Source of the DNA: Spirodela intermedia
Lineage: Eukaryota > Streptophyta > Magnoliopsida > Alismatales > Araceae
Reading direction: 5' to 3'
Length of the DNA: 64,000 bases
Assembly (NCBI GenBank): GCA_902729315.2
Contig: LR746269.1
Coordinates: forward strand, 7,662,231-7,726,230
Of the stretch, positions 1 through 11,789 are shown piece by piece. The first letter of the stretch is position 1. The number at the start of each line of letters is the position of its first letter. The notes under the pieces are model-generated. The model was given only the letters and a program-made list of their open reading frames with translations, had not been told where the DNA came from and made no database searches. The position numbers were made by a program, and so were the translations under genes.

Positions 1-213
1 GCAACAATAGGGAATATTTACTAAGGGGTTAGGCATCCAAATTATGAATCTTAGATTGCACAAAGAGAGTAATAGAATGTTAGGTCTGTAGGTGAGAATA
101 GAAGAAGGTGGAGGAGCTAGTGAGGGACTTGGTGTGGGTTGGCCATAAACCAATGTGAATATGAGCAAATTGGCAACGAGGAATGTGGCAATGAGTTGAG
201 AGTTTGAAGCCAT
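1..213 (-). CDS. 5' part of a secreted proline-rich / LTP-like (hybrid proline-rich protein) gene, truncated by window edge
   Basis: Read on the minus strand from the ATG at 213-211, the frame stays open for 71 codons to the window edge. It begins with a typical signal peptide (MASNSQLIATFL, then a hydrophobic run to about residue 24), followed by a short Pro/Ser-rich stretch (PTPSPSLAPPPSS) and then a segment ending NPLVNIPYCC. This order recalls plant hybrid proline-rich / 14-kDa DC2.15-like proteins of the LTP/2S-albumin superfamily, where a Pro-rich linker precedes an eight-cysteine domain containing a CC pair. Only one Cys precedes the CC here, so the copy may be diverged or decayed. A TATA-like element lies about 95 bp upstream of the ATG. 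The family assignment is inference from layout; the start and open frame are seen directly. The rest of the gene, if any, lies left of the window. Confidence 0.42.
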   Translation of the reverse strand, partial: MASNSQLIATFLVANLLIFTLVYGQPTPSPSLAPPPSSILTYRPNILLLSLCNLRFIIWMPNPLVNIPYCC

Positions 214-307
214 AACTAGTTAGATAGAGGAAGGCCAAATGAAGAACAAGGAAATAAAGATGAGACAGCTTTGATGTGCATGTTTGACTTGTCTAACATT
301 ACAAGGA

Positions 308-314
308 CTTTATA
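308..314 (-). promoter_or_regulatory. TATA-box-like element of the proline-rich gene
   Basis: TATAAAG on the minus strand, in the context GTGCTATAAAGTCC, about 95 bp upstream of the ATG at 213. The spacing suits a plant core promoter with a short 5' leader. No other promoter element was assigned. Confidence 0.4.
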
Positions 315-869
315 GCACTAGGGAACAATAGGGGCCTATACCAATAGTAGCTATCTTGACAATGCCATAAATTGAATGAATAGTTGGGCATTGGAATTTG
401 AAATAATAAGTTTTCTACAATCAAGCTGCCCAATTGGAGATGACAATTTTCTTCAATTAAACTTCCCCTTTCCATTTCACTTGACATTGTCCATTTTGAA
501 AAATCAAATGATGATGAGTTTAAAGCGTAACATTACTATCTTGGCAAATACTTTTGCTTAATTGAATGTAGAAAAAGAAAGTCAAAATATTGCGAAGCCC
601 AGCCTTAGGTAATAATTTTTCGATTTGAGGGAGATCAGGATTGGTTAAATGTGTATTACTTGATCCACACACAACTGCAACTTGATTGGCTAGGCAGGGG
701 TTATAGGATTTTCTAATCATACCAGTGAATATTAGAAATGTTAAAAGCTTTTATTAACTTTACTAATATTATTTACATATTAAAAGATTCTTGTCATATA
801 GTTCTCTCTAGATCAAATAAATTTAACTGCAACATATGATAAGCAATAGAGATTGGATAAGGTAATGTG
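315..869. other. Upstream sequence without recognised genes
   Basis: AT-rich sequence upstream of the proline-rich gene fragment. Both strands carry only short open frames (about 60 codons) with no family resemblance I recognise. It ends at the target-site duplication of the solo LTR at 870-874. Confidence 0.5.
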
Positions 870-2473
870 GTAACTGATGTGACTTAGTCGTTGTATAGTA
901 AATTATGAAAATTTAAAATTTATAAAACTAGAAAATATGATTTTTTGGATATTTATAAGTATTTATAAACAAATATATCAATTATAATTTAATAAAACTT
1001 TCAAAAAATAGTAGTAGGTCAATCATAGGGATGTAATATAATATCTGGTAATTATTCAGAATTTTTCTTAAAGAATAATATTTTTTATGAATTTTATACT
1101 AAGAAATGAAAAGAAAATATATTTAAAATTTATGAAAAAGATAAATAAGGGTGTGGATGTCAAGATGACATCAATGCCCCGGCAAACATGAATCGGGCAG
1201 AAATAGAGTTCCATCTAGTGATTTTTATGTAAGCAATTATAGATGATTTAATTGATCAAATTAAGATCTATAAAAGCTAAAAAAATCATAAGTGAACAAA
1301 GTATATTTTAGTAAATTTAAATCACACAAATTATCACTAAATAAAGTGTAAAGTAAGTTGAAAGCAAGAAACAAAGTTCTGACATCGTGGCGGTAATGCG
1401 TCGACGATGCACTAGAATCCTAAGTGTTTGGGAGGATTATTGTGTAGTGTTCATGGCTTTGAAGGCTCTCTTTAGACAAAAATGATGTGGACAGTCTCTA
1501 GATCCCTTTGTGAAGTCTAGAGATTAATGAAATGGGTCATTGAATTGTCTATAGTGGCTGTCACCTGGCGGAGTAGAAAAACGATGACTTTGCGACTCTC
1601 TAGCAGTTGTCACTTGACGGAGAGGAACTAGATGGAGGTGGGACGCATGTTAGGAAGCTTCATCCTCAGGTCCGCATAGCAAGAGGAGGCTCTCTTCATC
1701 ACATATGGTATGCTCTCAAGAGGTGGTGACTCGTCTCTCGACGGATCATCCTCTTCTCGACGATAGCTTGTTCGTTGATCAATTGGAGATGCTTTACTCG
1801 ATGGATTCGTGATCTTTTTATTACAAACCATTCAGTAACGATGCTCTGCGAATCGCATTGACAAGATTTTCATAGATAATCCAGGGATTCTGGTTGCTTA
1901 ATCCTTCATCGGTGATTTATAAAAAAGTTGTGATAATCAGATAAAAAATATAAATTTTTGCTATAGAAGGATTCAAACCCACATCGGTTGCCCCCCCTTT
2001 TTGGGATGTAGGTTTAGTCTCACATCGATTATATGCTGAAATTTTTGGTGAATATATAATAATATTATATTCTCAATCAAGTCCCTTTCTCGCATGTGTA
2101 CAACCACTCCTTGCCCTATCGCTGACTAGCCATTGGTGATGTGGAAGGGGGGTGGCGCACACATGCCCCTATCGGTCCAAGCCGCTTAAGCCCTTACTCA
2201 CAACTATTCCCCGATTGCACTTTCAACCTACTTGCGGGTCAGGTTGGCTGACGGGTCCCCTCATTTTGTTTTATTTTTCTTTTATTTTTTACTTCTTCAT
2301 TATCTCAAAAACAAGATTATAAAAATCATATAATTACCCAATAAATCACGTTAATCAATTGAAAATCACTTTTCACACTTTAACAAAAATATAAGTCTAT
2401 TTATCATGAGTTAAGGCTAAAACTATATTATTTACTAATTATTAACTCATAATAATGAAGACTTATCAGTAAC
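870..2473 (+). mobile_element. Solo LTR of an LTR retrotransposon with 5-bp target-site duplication
   Basis: The element body is 875-2468 (1594 bp). It starts TGATGTGACTTAG and ends GACTTATCA, giving the TG...CA termini of an LTR, and is flanked on both sides by the identical 5-mer GTAAC (870-874 and 2469-2473), a target-site duplication. Sequence related along the whole length recurs at 14875-17490. There is no internal gag-pol between termini, so this is a solo LTR, the usual product of recombination between the two LTRs of a full element. It contains ggtttagtctcacatcg, a motif style common in plant LTRs. Compared with the copies at 15-17 kb it lacks about 90 bp near 1995. Strand is arbitrary because no coding region is left. 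Confidence 0.82.
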
Positions 2474-5400
2474 CTTTAATATCTCCTAGTTTTCCTTAGG
2501 CTCCCACAATAGTTTATAAGGGATCAATTATATTAATGAAAGTATCTTTGACAAATAACTATTTAGGTGTGACATCTAGTAACGTATGGACTTCAAGACT
2601 TATCTATGACAAGATGGATGAACATTTATGCTAGTTGATCAACTCTACATTTTTTTCAAGTCTAATTCAGAGGTGGTAATGATAGAACAACATGTAGTGT
2701 CAGAAATCAACGGTCAACACATGGACTGATTTGACTTCATGGAATTGGAAAATGATAGTTTATAATGCTTGGAAAATCATGCTCATCACTTTGTTCTTAT
2801 TAATTGAATGGGTAGGCCTTGAGGAATAAACTATTCTTTTGCTCATAAGAAATTGAGTTCCTTAGCAACCACACCCGATAGCCATTGATACTTTATTGCC
2901 ACCTAATAAAGATCATCATTGGATTTCTTTCTAAGCAATACCATTTCTAATGCAAGAAGACACCAGAATTGGTGTCCTTATGACAGAAATTGGCAATTCA
3001 AGTTTCCTTCTCAAATTAAATACACCTCATGGTGTTGAGATTTGCTGAATTTACATGAACATTTTATTTGACCTCCCTTCCATCATCATTGAGAAATTGT
3101 TTTGGTAGCAAACTTTTTGCTATAGTTCTATTCTGATTGTAATTTTCAATGCTCTAAACAGTTGAAATTCCATACACGATTTTCAACATTACATGAATAT
3201 CTTAATTTATTTTAATGGGTGAATTGAATTTCGGTTGGGCAGCACCAAGCATGGGATCGAGGAATTAGATAGGATTAGGAGTCTTTGCTTATTTGTTGTT
3301 GAACTGGTCATAAATCATGAAGAATGCCCAATAAATCCATGACTTTATGGAAAATATTGTGTTCCTTGTCAAAATCAGTATAGGATGTTGTTGGATTTTA
3401 TTTGAAGGTCTCTACTGTCGTTGACATTGTCAAGTTTTTTTGTTTCTCATTTATGTGGCGTCAATTGTGTATTGTCAATAAGAAACATATGAACACCAAA
3501 TGACAATGGCCAACCACTAATTTGGCTACTTGGTGGGAATATGGCACCACTCCTTAATTTACCATGTACTTTGCTACCCTAAAAACCAGAACAAGGGGCT
3601 CAGCAACAAGTTTGCATGTTACTAATATACTATTATGATCTTAATAGCACCTCGTTTATTGTCCTATACATTTACTAAGGACAATATGTTGAACTTGATG
3701 ACATCTTAAACTGATATTCAGATAGTGAAAATATCAGCGGGTGATCTATTTCCTATTTTCTTCTCCAAAATTTGACATCAATTTAATAGCAATGAGACTA
3801 AAACCTAAAGGAAACTTATTATGGGTGATATCTAGAAAGTGAGATAAGGTTTCCATTCAGATCCTTTCCTTAAGTGTAATTTTTGTTGGATCAATTATTA
3901 TTCATAAAAAAATAAGTGATAGCTATGTCTTGCTCTCCATGTCCCCTTTGAAATCACTCATACTAAAAGGTACTAGTGAGTTCATTAGTCTAATAATGGG
4001 AAAACATATAACCATTAGAAGAAAGAGTCATTGTAGCCATAGCTGAAATTACAAAAGGCTTTAAACATATTAGTCATGAAGGTCGAAATAGTGAAATGTT
4101 GAAGAGAAAAAAGTCACTCAAAGGTTTTGAGACATTAAAACCTAGGATCCTAAAAGATGCAAATGAATCATGATCTGTGTTTTTTCAATACCAAGAGAGA
4201 ATTTTTAAGAAGTCACCTCATTTAGTAGTTTTATTATCATGATGTATTTTTGTGAGATTCAATACTATATTATTTCCCACTTAAAGTCGTAAGTTTTGTA
4301 AAGAGAATTGTTTTCAGCAATCCAATGGTATTTAATGTTCCATTTTCAATTATCTTATAGTCAATGTATCTGCTTCCACTCCATTAGAGGGATGTTTAAG
4401 ATCAGTGACTGAACATTCTAAAGATATCTTATCCATATGATGGGAATAAGTCTACTGGTGATGTTTTCTATTATATAGTGGCCGTTTTAGGACAATATTT
4501 TCTTAAGCTCTATTGAAATGCCAACCAAAATCTTATTGTTATACTTCACTCTTTGCAATAAATAACAATAAAGATTACTAGATGGGATGTCAAGTATGAT
4601 TCAAAGAGGTATAGAGCATAAGAGAAGAATTTTTATGGAAGAAATACTTTTTTTTTTTTTCTGTGGATAAGATATCAATAAGTTTATGATAAGGGTCTAA
4701 AACAAAAGAGTCGAGGTATAAAATTGTCATGCAGAAGAAATTTTATATTATTTGATAGAGAAGTAGAGCGGACTTGATAACATTGTCATCAGTAATGGTT
4801 TTCATTAGAGGTATGAAAGCCTTGCGTGGTGCCCTATAACCTCTTGATACTCATTTTCTATAATGGAGAGAAGTTAGCTTATTGAATCAAGACTGACCCA
4901 AGTAGTCAAGTCAATGTGGGGGATTCTCAATTGTGCTCTATTATGGTTAGAGGAGAAAAATGTCCATATAACTCCAAAGGTAACTTGTACACGAGAAATG
5001 TCGTTTTTACACCTACAACTTGTTTGACTTGAAAATTTTTACTGATCTGAAAACTTTACAATCATGCTGAAGTAGTTAAGAGATTATTATGGGATGAAAA
5101 ATTAATTCATAGCAAGGAAGTAAAGCATTGTCAGCTGAAATAGTTCATCAAGACAATAAGATGTTAGCTTGAAGAGAATTTTAATTGTTTCCCTTGTTTA
5201 AATAGTAAACTTCCCTGATATTAATGTATCACCTTCTATGATGCCCCAGTAAATGTATTTTTTCTTTAATGTTCCCTCACCATTTTTTTTGTCAAACAAA
5301 CAGCTCTAAATCTCTATGTGCTAAATATGTTCAGTAAGGCATGTGTGGTGGAGTACTAGATTTTTCAGCGATGTAGGCATGAAGCATTTGGCTGGTGCTC

Positions 5401-6600
5401 TAACAAGATATTGTGCTACTCTTAATCATCTCAAATTCTCAAAGAGTTATTAGAAATAGCATGAACGTATTGGATAATTCACGTGATGAGAGAGCACCAT
5501 GGAAGAGAGCTTGAGTAGCTGCAATGATCTCCATGTGATTAATGATTGAAGGACCAAGATGAGAAAGTTTGCCAAGAAACCAAACTATGACATCGAAAAC
5601 GTTATTATTGATTCAATGGATCTTGCCAATCTCTAGTGAAAAAATATGGACCATTATAAAAGGTAATACATGAGGGTTGATGGGAACTTGACCAGATTTC
5701 TTCTAACTTCTCTAGTAATAGCCAAATTTCCCCTTGGATGTAAACATACATTGTCTCCACAATGGGTGAAAATAACATACATTGTCTCCATATTGGATCT
5801 AGAATGAGGTCAAAGGACTCAAAAACATCTAATTCAATGGGGAAATTGACATGAAGCATGTAGAGACTAAATGGATTGGCTGAAAGTTATTATTTTTAGA
5901 GGGTAATTATCATGATTGAAGGACAATAACAATAGATTACAACATTTGGTACTTCAAATCTTTGCCTTTACCAAAACAAGTACATTAGGATTGCATGCAG
6001 GTTGACATTGTGTTTCTGACCTATATCTAATTTAAAAAATTAACAAGAAAAAAATCCCAAAATAGATAAGAGGTCAAGAGATAGTTGTCATGATGCTATA
6101 TTAACTTTAAGAAAAAATGTGAACCAAGATGACCTGATTCAAAAAGTGAGAAAATATGAGAACGAAATAAAGCTGGGGCATATTTTTGAGAACGAAATAG
6201 AAAGACTGTATGATGTGTAAATTATCAGCTTGATGCTGTTTGGTACAGTTCCTAACTTTGTGCATCATTTTTAAATCTTTAATTATCTTTTTATCTTCTC
6301 ATTGTATTTTTTTATCTCATTCATGATCCTTGATATTTTCCAAAGTTAATGAAAAGGTATCCAAAAATTTAAATTGAATAAAAAAATACCTGATTATAAT
6401 TATAGCACTAGGGAGAGACATTTCAACAATTAGTTTAAGAGAATTATTTTCCTATTTTAATAGATTTCGAATACTAGGTATTTTCCTTTGAATTTTGGTG
6501 GATTAGTTGTAATTTATCCTCTTATTTCGTAAGCAATCCTCCAAAGTCTGTATTCTCATTTGGTGTTGATATGTATATCAAATCAATTAAAGATATTGAT
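2474..6600. other. 4.1 kb AT-rich stretch, no recognisable gene
   Basis: All frames are heavily interrupted by stops. I compared fragments with gag, protease, reverse transcriptase, integrase and cullin motifs and found no convincing match. A purine-rich string followed by ttctcaattg near 4918 resembles a polypurine tract but has no supporting LTR. A frame at 5605-5859 (minus, 84 codons) has no recognisable motif. The stretch is most likely old transposon debris; this is inference from its composition and neighbours. Confidence 0.4.
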
Positions 6601-7330
6601 AGAACACATCTCAAACATCTATTGAAGAGTTTTATTGCCATTGGAATCTACATAGAGAGATTTGAGAAACCACTTCTTGAATGCAATTCTGAATTTTGTG
6701 TTTCTAAAGGTATGAAGTACACACATGGATTAAATAATCTTGATTACTTGAAACATGTGGAAGTGTGCTTCATAGTTGATTTATCTTATTTCTCATATTT
6801 TCAGTGCTTACTTGAGTATAAGCTTAAACTATTATTAACATCATGATGTACATATGCAATTGAGGTTAAATGAAAAACATGAAAGATACTTTCTCTACCT
6901 AGATAGAAGTACAGAAAAATGTGGCAACAGTTGAAAGGAAACTTCTTACTAAGCATGTATATGCAATTCTTGATAAGGTGATCTGCCTCACATTGCCTTA
7001 TTTACACTTAGCCCTTCAAACATTTCTTTTAATTTTGATAGTACTTTTATGTTGTTTAGGGATTTACAATACTGATGAATGGAAGTCACATTGATGATGT
7101 CATGTGAATGTATAACTTGTTTCAAGGGTTAATGTCTTAGAATTCTTAAGTCAAACCCTTAGCTCTTACAAATAGGGAACTAGATAACAAATTATTATGA
7201 ATGGAGGAAAATATGAGGACTTAGTTAATTGTCTCCTATACTTTAAGGTTACTATTAGTGCTATTTGGGAGGAAGGTTTTTTCAGTTGTAATAAAGGATG
7301 TATTTGAGTATCTCATCAATCTCCATTAAG
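6600..7330 (+). pseudogene. CUL4: CUL4-like cullin pseudogene, fragment A (at least three exons with introns)
   Basis: Pieces of a CUL4-type cullin appear in order with intron remnants. 6603-6751 encodes HLLKSFIAIGIYIERFEKPL and GMKYTHGLNNLDYLKHVE, then a GT donor. About 6862-6977 encodes RLNEKHERYFLYLDRSTEK, a 1-bp frameshift, then VATVERKLLTKH and AILDK before a GT donor. From 7060, after an AG acceptor, GFTILMNGSHIDDVM is followed by an in-frame stop, a frameshift, VNVLEFLSQTLSSY, further stops, AIWEEGF and finally VIKDVFEYLINLH. These follow the known CUL4 order (EYLKHVEGRL, ATAERQLLER, ILDKGFT, MYTLFSRVNALESL, IWEESF, AFEHLINLRQ). Retained introns show a DNA-level copy, not a retrocopy. 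Multiple stops and frameshifts make it non-functional. It breaks off where a Ty3/gypsy relic begins; the next part of the gene resumes at 22.25 kb. Confidence 0.8.
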
Positions 7331-7429
7331 TCAGTCATATTTCTTTCCTTTTATTTTTAATGTCTTTTATTCTATATTCTTACCTAACTTTTGGTTGAAT
7401 GTGTTTTTGCTTGGCCAATGAGCCTAAGA

Positions 7430-9330
7430 CATTCTCAAAAGAGGAAACGAGCCTAGGAGTAGACAGAGGGAGTGGACCAGCCCACTAACACACCTATTGG
7501 TTAATGAATTGTGAGGACTTCATGTACAAAAGGGGGTCTGTTAGTGGGAGGAAGGGGGCTCTTGATGAAATTAGAGTTACCCATTGGAGAGTGAGGGTCT
7601 CTTTAACTCCCTCAAACATTTAGGATTTCTAACCATTGTCATATTTGAACTCTTCTTTCCTTCTTGTGCTACTTGCATCTTTTTCTTGGTGGATTAAGGG
7701 TTATACAACTTGATATTAGACCTGATATGGATTCAAAGGTGAGTGACAACCACTTGGAGGTGGTGGAGGAAGACCTAGGTACCATTCGTGACTATATGGA
7801 AAAATGGAGTAGAATTTGCCCACCTTCTCAACTTAGTGATGCAACAAAGGAAGCCAAATCTATTCTGTCTAATAGAGGTGAGGCGATGGGGGACCCAATA
7901 GAACATCTCTCTACATATAGATTCAAGTTTGGAAACAATAGTCTAGATAGTTTCAAGCACATTAAGGGAACCAATTATAACTTTGGAACCATAGACATAG
8001 TCCTTAGAAACCAAGATTGGGGATCACTTAAAAATACATATGTTTAATGAGGAAAATCTATGCATTCAAGAATGATTTATAAACAAAATGTTCATTGTAT
8101 GTGTCTAAACACACTGCATGTGCTAAACTTGAGGGCATCCACACATCTCAATAGCAAGTTTTTTTTGTACAATATATCATTTATTTCTTGGGGCATTGAA
8201 TATCAGCACATGGTATGGCAGTAGACAGTAACAAGATATATGCAATGTAGAATTAGTTGGTACCAAAAAATCTAAAAGAGTTGAGAGAGTTTTTAGAGTT
8301 GACAAGCTACTATTTGTTGATTTATAACTAGGCATGTTGATCTTGCCTATCCTTTAACACAATTACTCAAGAAAGACACTTTTTAATAGTTAGAGGCAGC
8401 TGAGTAATCCTTCAATCAATTGAAAGAAATTATGAGTTCCACGCTAGTCTTAGTTTTGCTTAACTTTTTCAACCTTTTCATGTAGAGCTAGATGCTTTCA
8501 ATCAATGTGTGGGAGCTGTGTTGATATAAAAAGGGTGTCCAAAGAAGCTCACGACATATTTCAATAAAGTATTATCTCCTCACCTATTTACAATAAGAAG
8601 CTTATGACAATTGTTTGGGTAGCACAAAAATCATGTTAGTATTCTATGGCGAATAATTTTACGATTTTCACTAACCATTATAACTTAAAGTTCCTTATTA
8701 AGCAGTAGCAAACACCACCTCAATATTAATATTGTGTATAAGTTGGTGCCGTATAATTTTGAAATCAAAATTCAAAAAATGTATTACGAATCTCACAATA
8801 TATGTACTTTTATGAATGAATTCCATAGCAGAATTGCAAGTGGGAGTGATGCTTCATTCCTTCCCATTGAATTTATAGCCAGTTTGGAATGAGGTGGACA
8901 CAAACCCTAAATTAGCAAAGATCATCCACTGTCTGAAGCAAGATATGGATACACAACCCTATTGTTCCCTTGCAATGGCCTCTTCTATGACAAGTAAAGA
9001 GTGATATTGCCCCTCCCTTCACGATTGATTTCTCTATTGTTGGATGAATATAATAATAATTTTTTGGGAGGGCATTTAGGGTTCTTAAGCACATACAAAC
9101 AGATTTCTCAATATATTTTTTGACATGAGATGAAAAAGTAGATCAAGCAATTTGTATCCGAATGTAACATCTACTAACAACACAAGGTGGATTCTCTATC
9201 TTCAACTAGGTTTTTGCAGCCTCTACCAATTCTAAAACATGTTTGGGATGACATCACAATAGATTTTGTGCAGGGTCTTCTTAATTCTTATAAGAACACT
9301 GTCGTACTTGTGGTAGTGTACTATTAATGG
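7430..9330 (+). mobile_element. Degenerate Ty3/gypsy retrotransposon (gag start, RT/RNase H and integrase remnants)
   Basis: A leader with ttgatattagacc near 7706, a decayed version of the plant tRNA-Met primer site, precedes a 127-codon frame at 7664-8047. Its Met start MDSKVSDNHLEVVEEDLG suits a gag N terminus. From about 8200 the reverse transcriptase end and RNase H region follow in broken frames (a YLGHIIS-type region, then LKELRGFLGLTSYY, LTQLLKKDTF, KKLMTIVWVAQKS), and at 9215-9320 an integrase segment LQPLPILKHVWDDITIDF. Stops replace Gln and Trp codons repeatedly, for example TAG for Trp in the F-Q-W-L motif and TAA for Gln before KGC. Most of gag, the protease and much of RT are deleted. 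The 8060-8945 segment has a close second copy at 21255-22141. Confidence 0.72.
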
Positions 9331-9339
9331 TTGATTTTT

Positions 9340-11750
9340 AGTTCTTAGTTTATTTCATTTAAGTAGTTTATTGTTTTAATTCATAGAAGAAAATATAGTT
9401 TTAGATGATTAATTTTGAAGGTTAGAAGTTAAAAGAGTTAATGTATTTCTTTTTTTAAAAAGGAAATAATAAAATATAATATTTATTATATGATATTTAA
9501 ATGGGCTATAGACAACCATCCCCATCGCCCATGGCTTATGCTTGGATTGGGGACTTGTTAGAGAGAAAAGGAAGCCTTATAATACATACGCACCATATAC
9601 GTCAGAAAAACTAATGTGAGACAACTTTATTTCCATGTTTCATTGCACCAGTTTGCAATTGGCAAATCCTGTGGCATTCAGGGCACCATGTCACCTAAAA
9701 AGGCTGATCTTATGGTGGGTTAAGTGCAATGATACCCAAAGCTTAAAGCATTCATATGGCAGCAGTTTGTGATGGCTGATCCTATGTCACTTAGCATGCC
9801 ACATAACTAGAGACTACTTGAAGCATCATGATAGTGGAAACTTAAGTTCCCAATTGACAATAATTTATGATAGGTTATTTTGCAATGCTCAACACACCAC
9901 GTGACCAAAGAAAGTTGATCTCACAATAGGCGAAGCATCACAATATTAGGAACTTAAGTTTTTGCATGTATTGACATTATAGATGTAAAGATAGTTCTCA
10001 ATTATTTTTTAGAAAAATAAATATTATTGATTATCTTTAAAATCTCAATGACATCTATTTCTTCCTCTCTTTCATGCAATCAATATTTCTAGTGATCTGA
10101 GAGCTCGCTCTTTCCTCCCTTGATTGCACTCAAGGCTTCTAGTAAGTGGTTAGTTCTTCTTTTCTCCCTCCAGATGATAGTGACATTATGGTCAACCATT
10201 CTTCTCCACCAAATATACAAAACAGAACCTAACCATACGTCTTCTAATTATATCTTATAAATCAAATTAGAAGGAACTATTAATAAAGCTCTAATTTTGT
10301 TTAGATTCATACAAGCCAACTTAATGCATTTTTCATTTTTTTCATTATCTCTGATTTTTGTATGCTGTAATGAAATGTGAAATAAAATTTTTCCTAAGGA
10401 AAATGAGTTATTTACTTTTGTGATATTTTCTACTTCTTTCTTTCCTTTTCATTTTTGAATATTTTTGTGTTTTAATTAGTTTTCTTATTTTATTTTATTT
10501 CTTAAATTATAAAATAAATATAGTATATACTATTAGTTTTAGAAGTTTGAAGTTAAAATACTTAGCATAATTTTTTATTATTTAAAAATATAAAAATATT
10601 CTACCTATTGGCAAGCCGACATTCGGCAGCTCACTTGGAGGGGTGTTGTAGTTGAGTGGTAGACCTAGACTGGGGGAGCCACGAATTGGGCTTTAGTGGT
10701 GAAGGACTCGCTCTGTGCATGTGTGTCACTCCCTTTTCACATCTTAGTGGCCAATTGGTCATGAAGCAAAGAACAGCGTACACACATGCACATGCGAGGG
10801 TGGTCCACCTTTTTTACTTCTCCCAAGATGATCTTGGGCATTATTTTTATTTCGAGAGAATTGATCTCTGATGAGAGACAGTAGCTTTGATTTATATTCA
10901 ACTCATATGTCAAAATATTTTCGATGTGGGATTAAACATTTTCATGTGTCTTGGCTAGCCATTTGGAGCACGATGTGAACCAGTGGTATTCAGTGAGTCA
11001 CATCATTAGATAAGTTAGATCATGCAGTGAGAGAGACATCATGATACTAGATGTGTAAAGTGATCCATCGACAGTTTGTGAATCCAATGTTGTTTAGCAT
11101 GCACGTGACTTTAAATGATGATCCGATGAGTAAGGAGTTGCCATGGTACTAAGGACTTAAGTTCCTAGTCATCAGTAGTTTGTGATGGGTTGATCTTACG
11201 TCGCTCAGTGCACCATGTGAGTGAGCACATCTGATCTAGTAGCTCTTAGAGTGCCACAATACTGGAAACTTAAGCTCTTGCACATATCACTATTTAGATA
11301 TAAACACAATAATTAATTATTATCTGATAAAACATATATTATCAATTATCTTTAAAATCCTGATAGCAGTCACAAATATGACAATTCGTTTCCTCCCTCC
11401 TTTTTATGTGATCAACACCTCCGGTGATCGGCAAGTTTGTTTCTTCCTCCCTTGATTGCATCAAGGCCTCCGACGAGTGACCAGCTCTTCTCTTCTTCTT
11501 CTAGGTGATGGTGACAATGTGGTCGACCCTTCTTTTGGCAGATCTCTCTAGCAAGTGATGCAATGCTTTTGGATGATACTCGGCCTTGGTGCAATGCTTT
11601 AGAAGTTGCAGCTCCTTCTGTGACTTTTGACGTGGGATGAAACCAAGTCACCACCACACTAGTGTCTCTAGTTATCTAGGAGGCAGACTAAACTTGGGCA
11701 ATGATTTACTTCCTACTTTCAACATTTACTTACCTACTTTTGTTATTTTT
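9340..11750. repeat. Non-coding repeat block with a repeated module (LTR-like debris)
   Basis: Two related modules lie in the same orientation, about 9570-10240 and 10960-11640. Each has a short degenerate sub-repeat around cagtttgtgatggctgatc and gaaacttaag, then a shared tail (attatctttaaaatc... cctcccttgattgca... gatggtgacaatgtggtc in the second copy). Between them lies an AT-rich piece and a segment near 10915 with tcgatgtgggattaaac, typical of plant LTR sequence. No protein motif was found in the reading frames at 10656-10871 (plus) or 11412-11657 (minus). A 95-bp piece at 10369-10460 also recurs at 22142-22240. I read the block as remains of one or two LTRs or a non-autonomous element. 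Confidence 0.5.
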
Positions 11751-11789
11751 TTAATATTTCATAACACATTATTTATGTTTCATGCATAT

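Noticed and set aside
10640-10710. tRNA-like A-box (tagttgagtggt), possible SINE or tRNA
   Set aside because: No B-box at proper distance, no cloverleaf that I can fold, no poly-A or target-site duplication.
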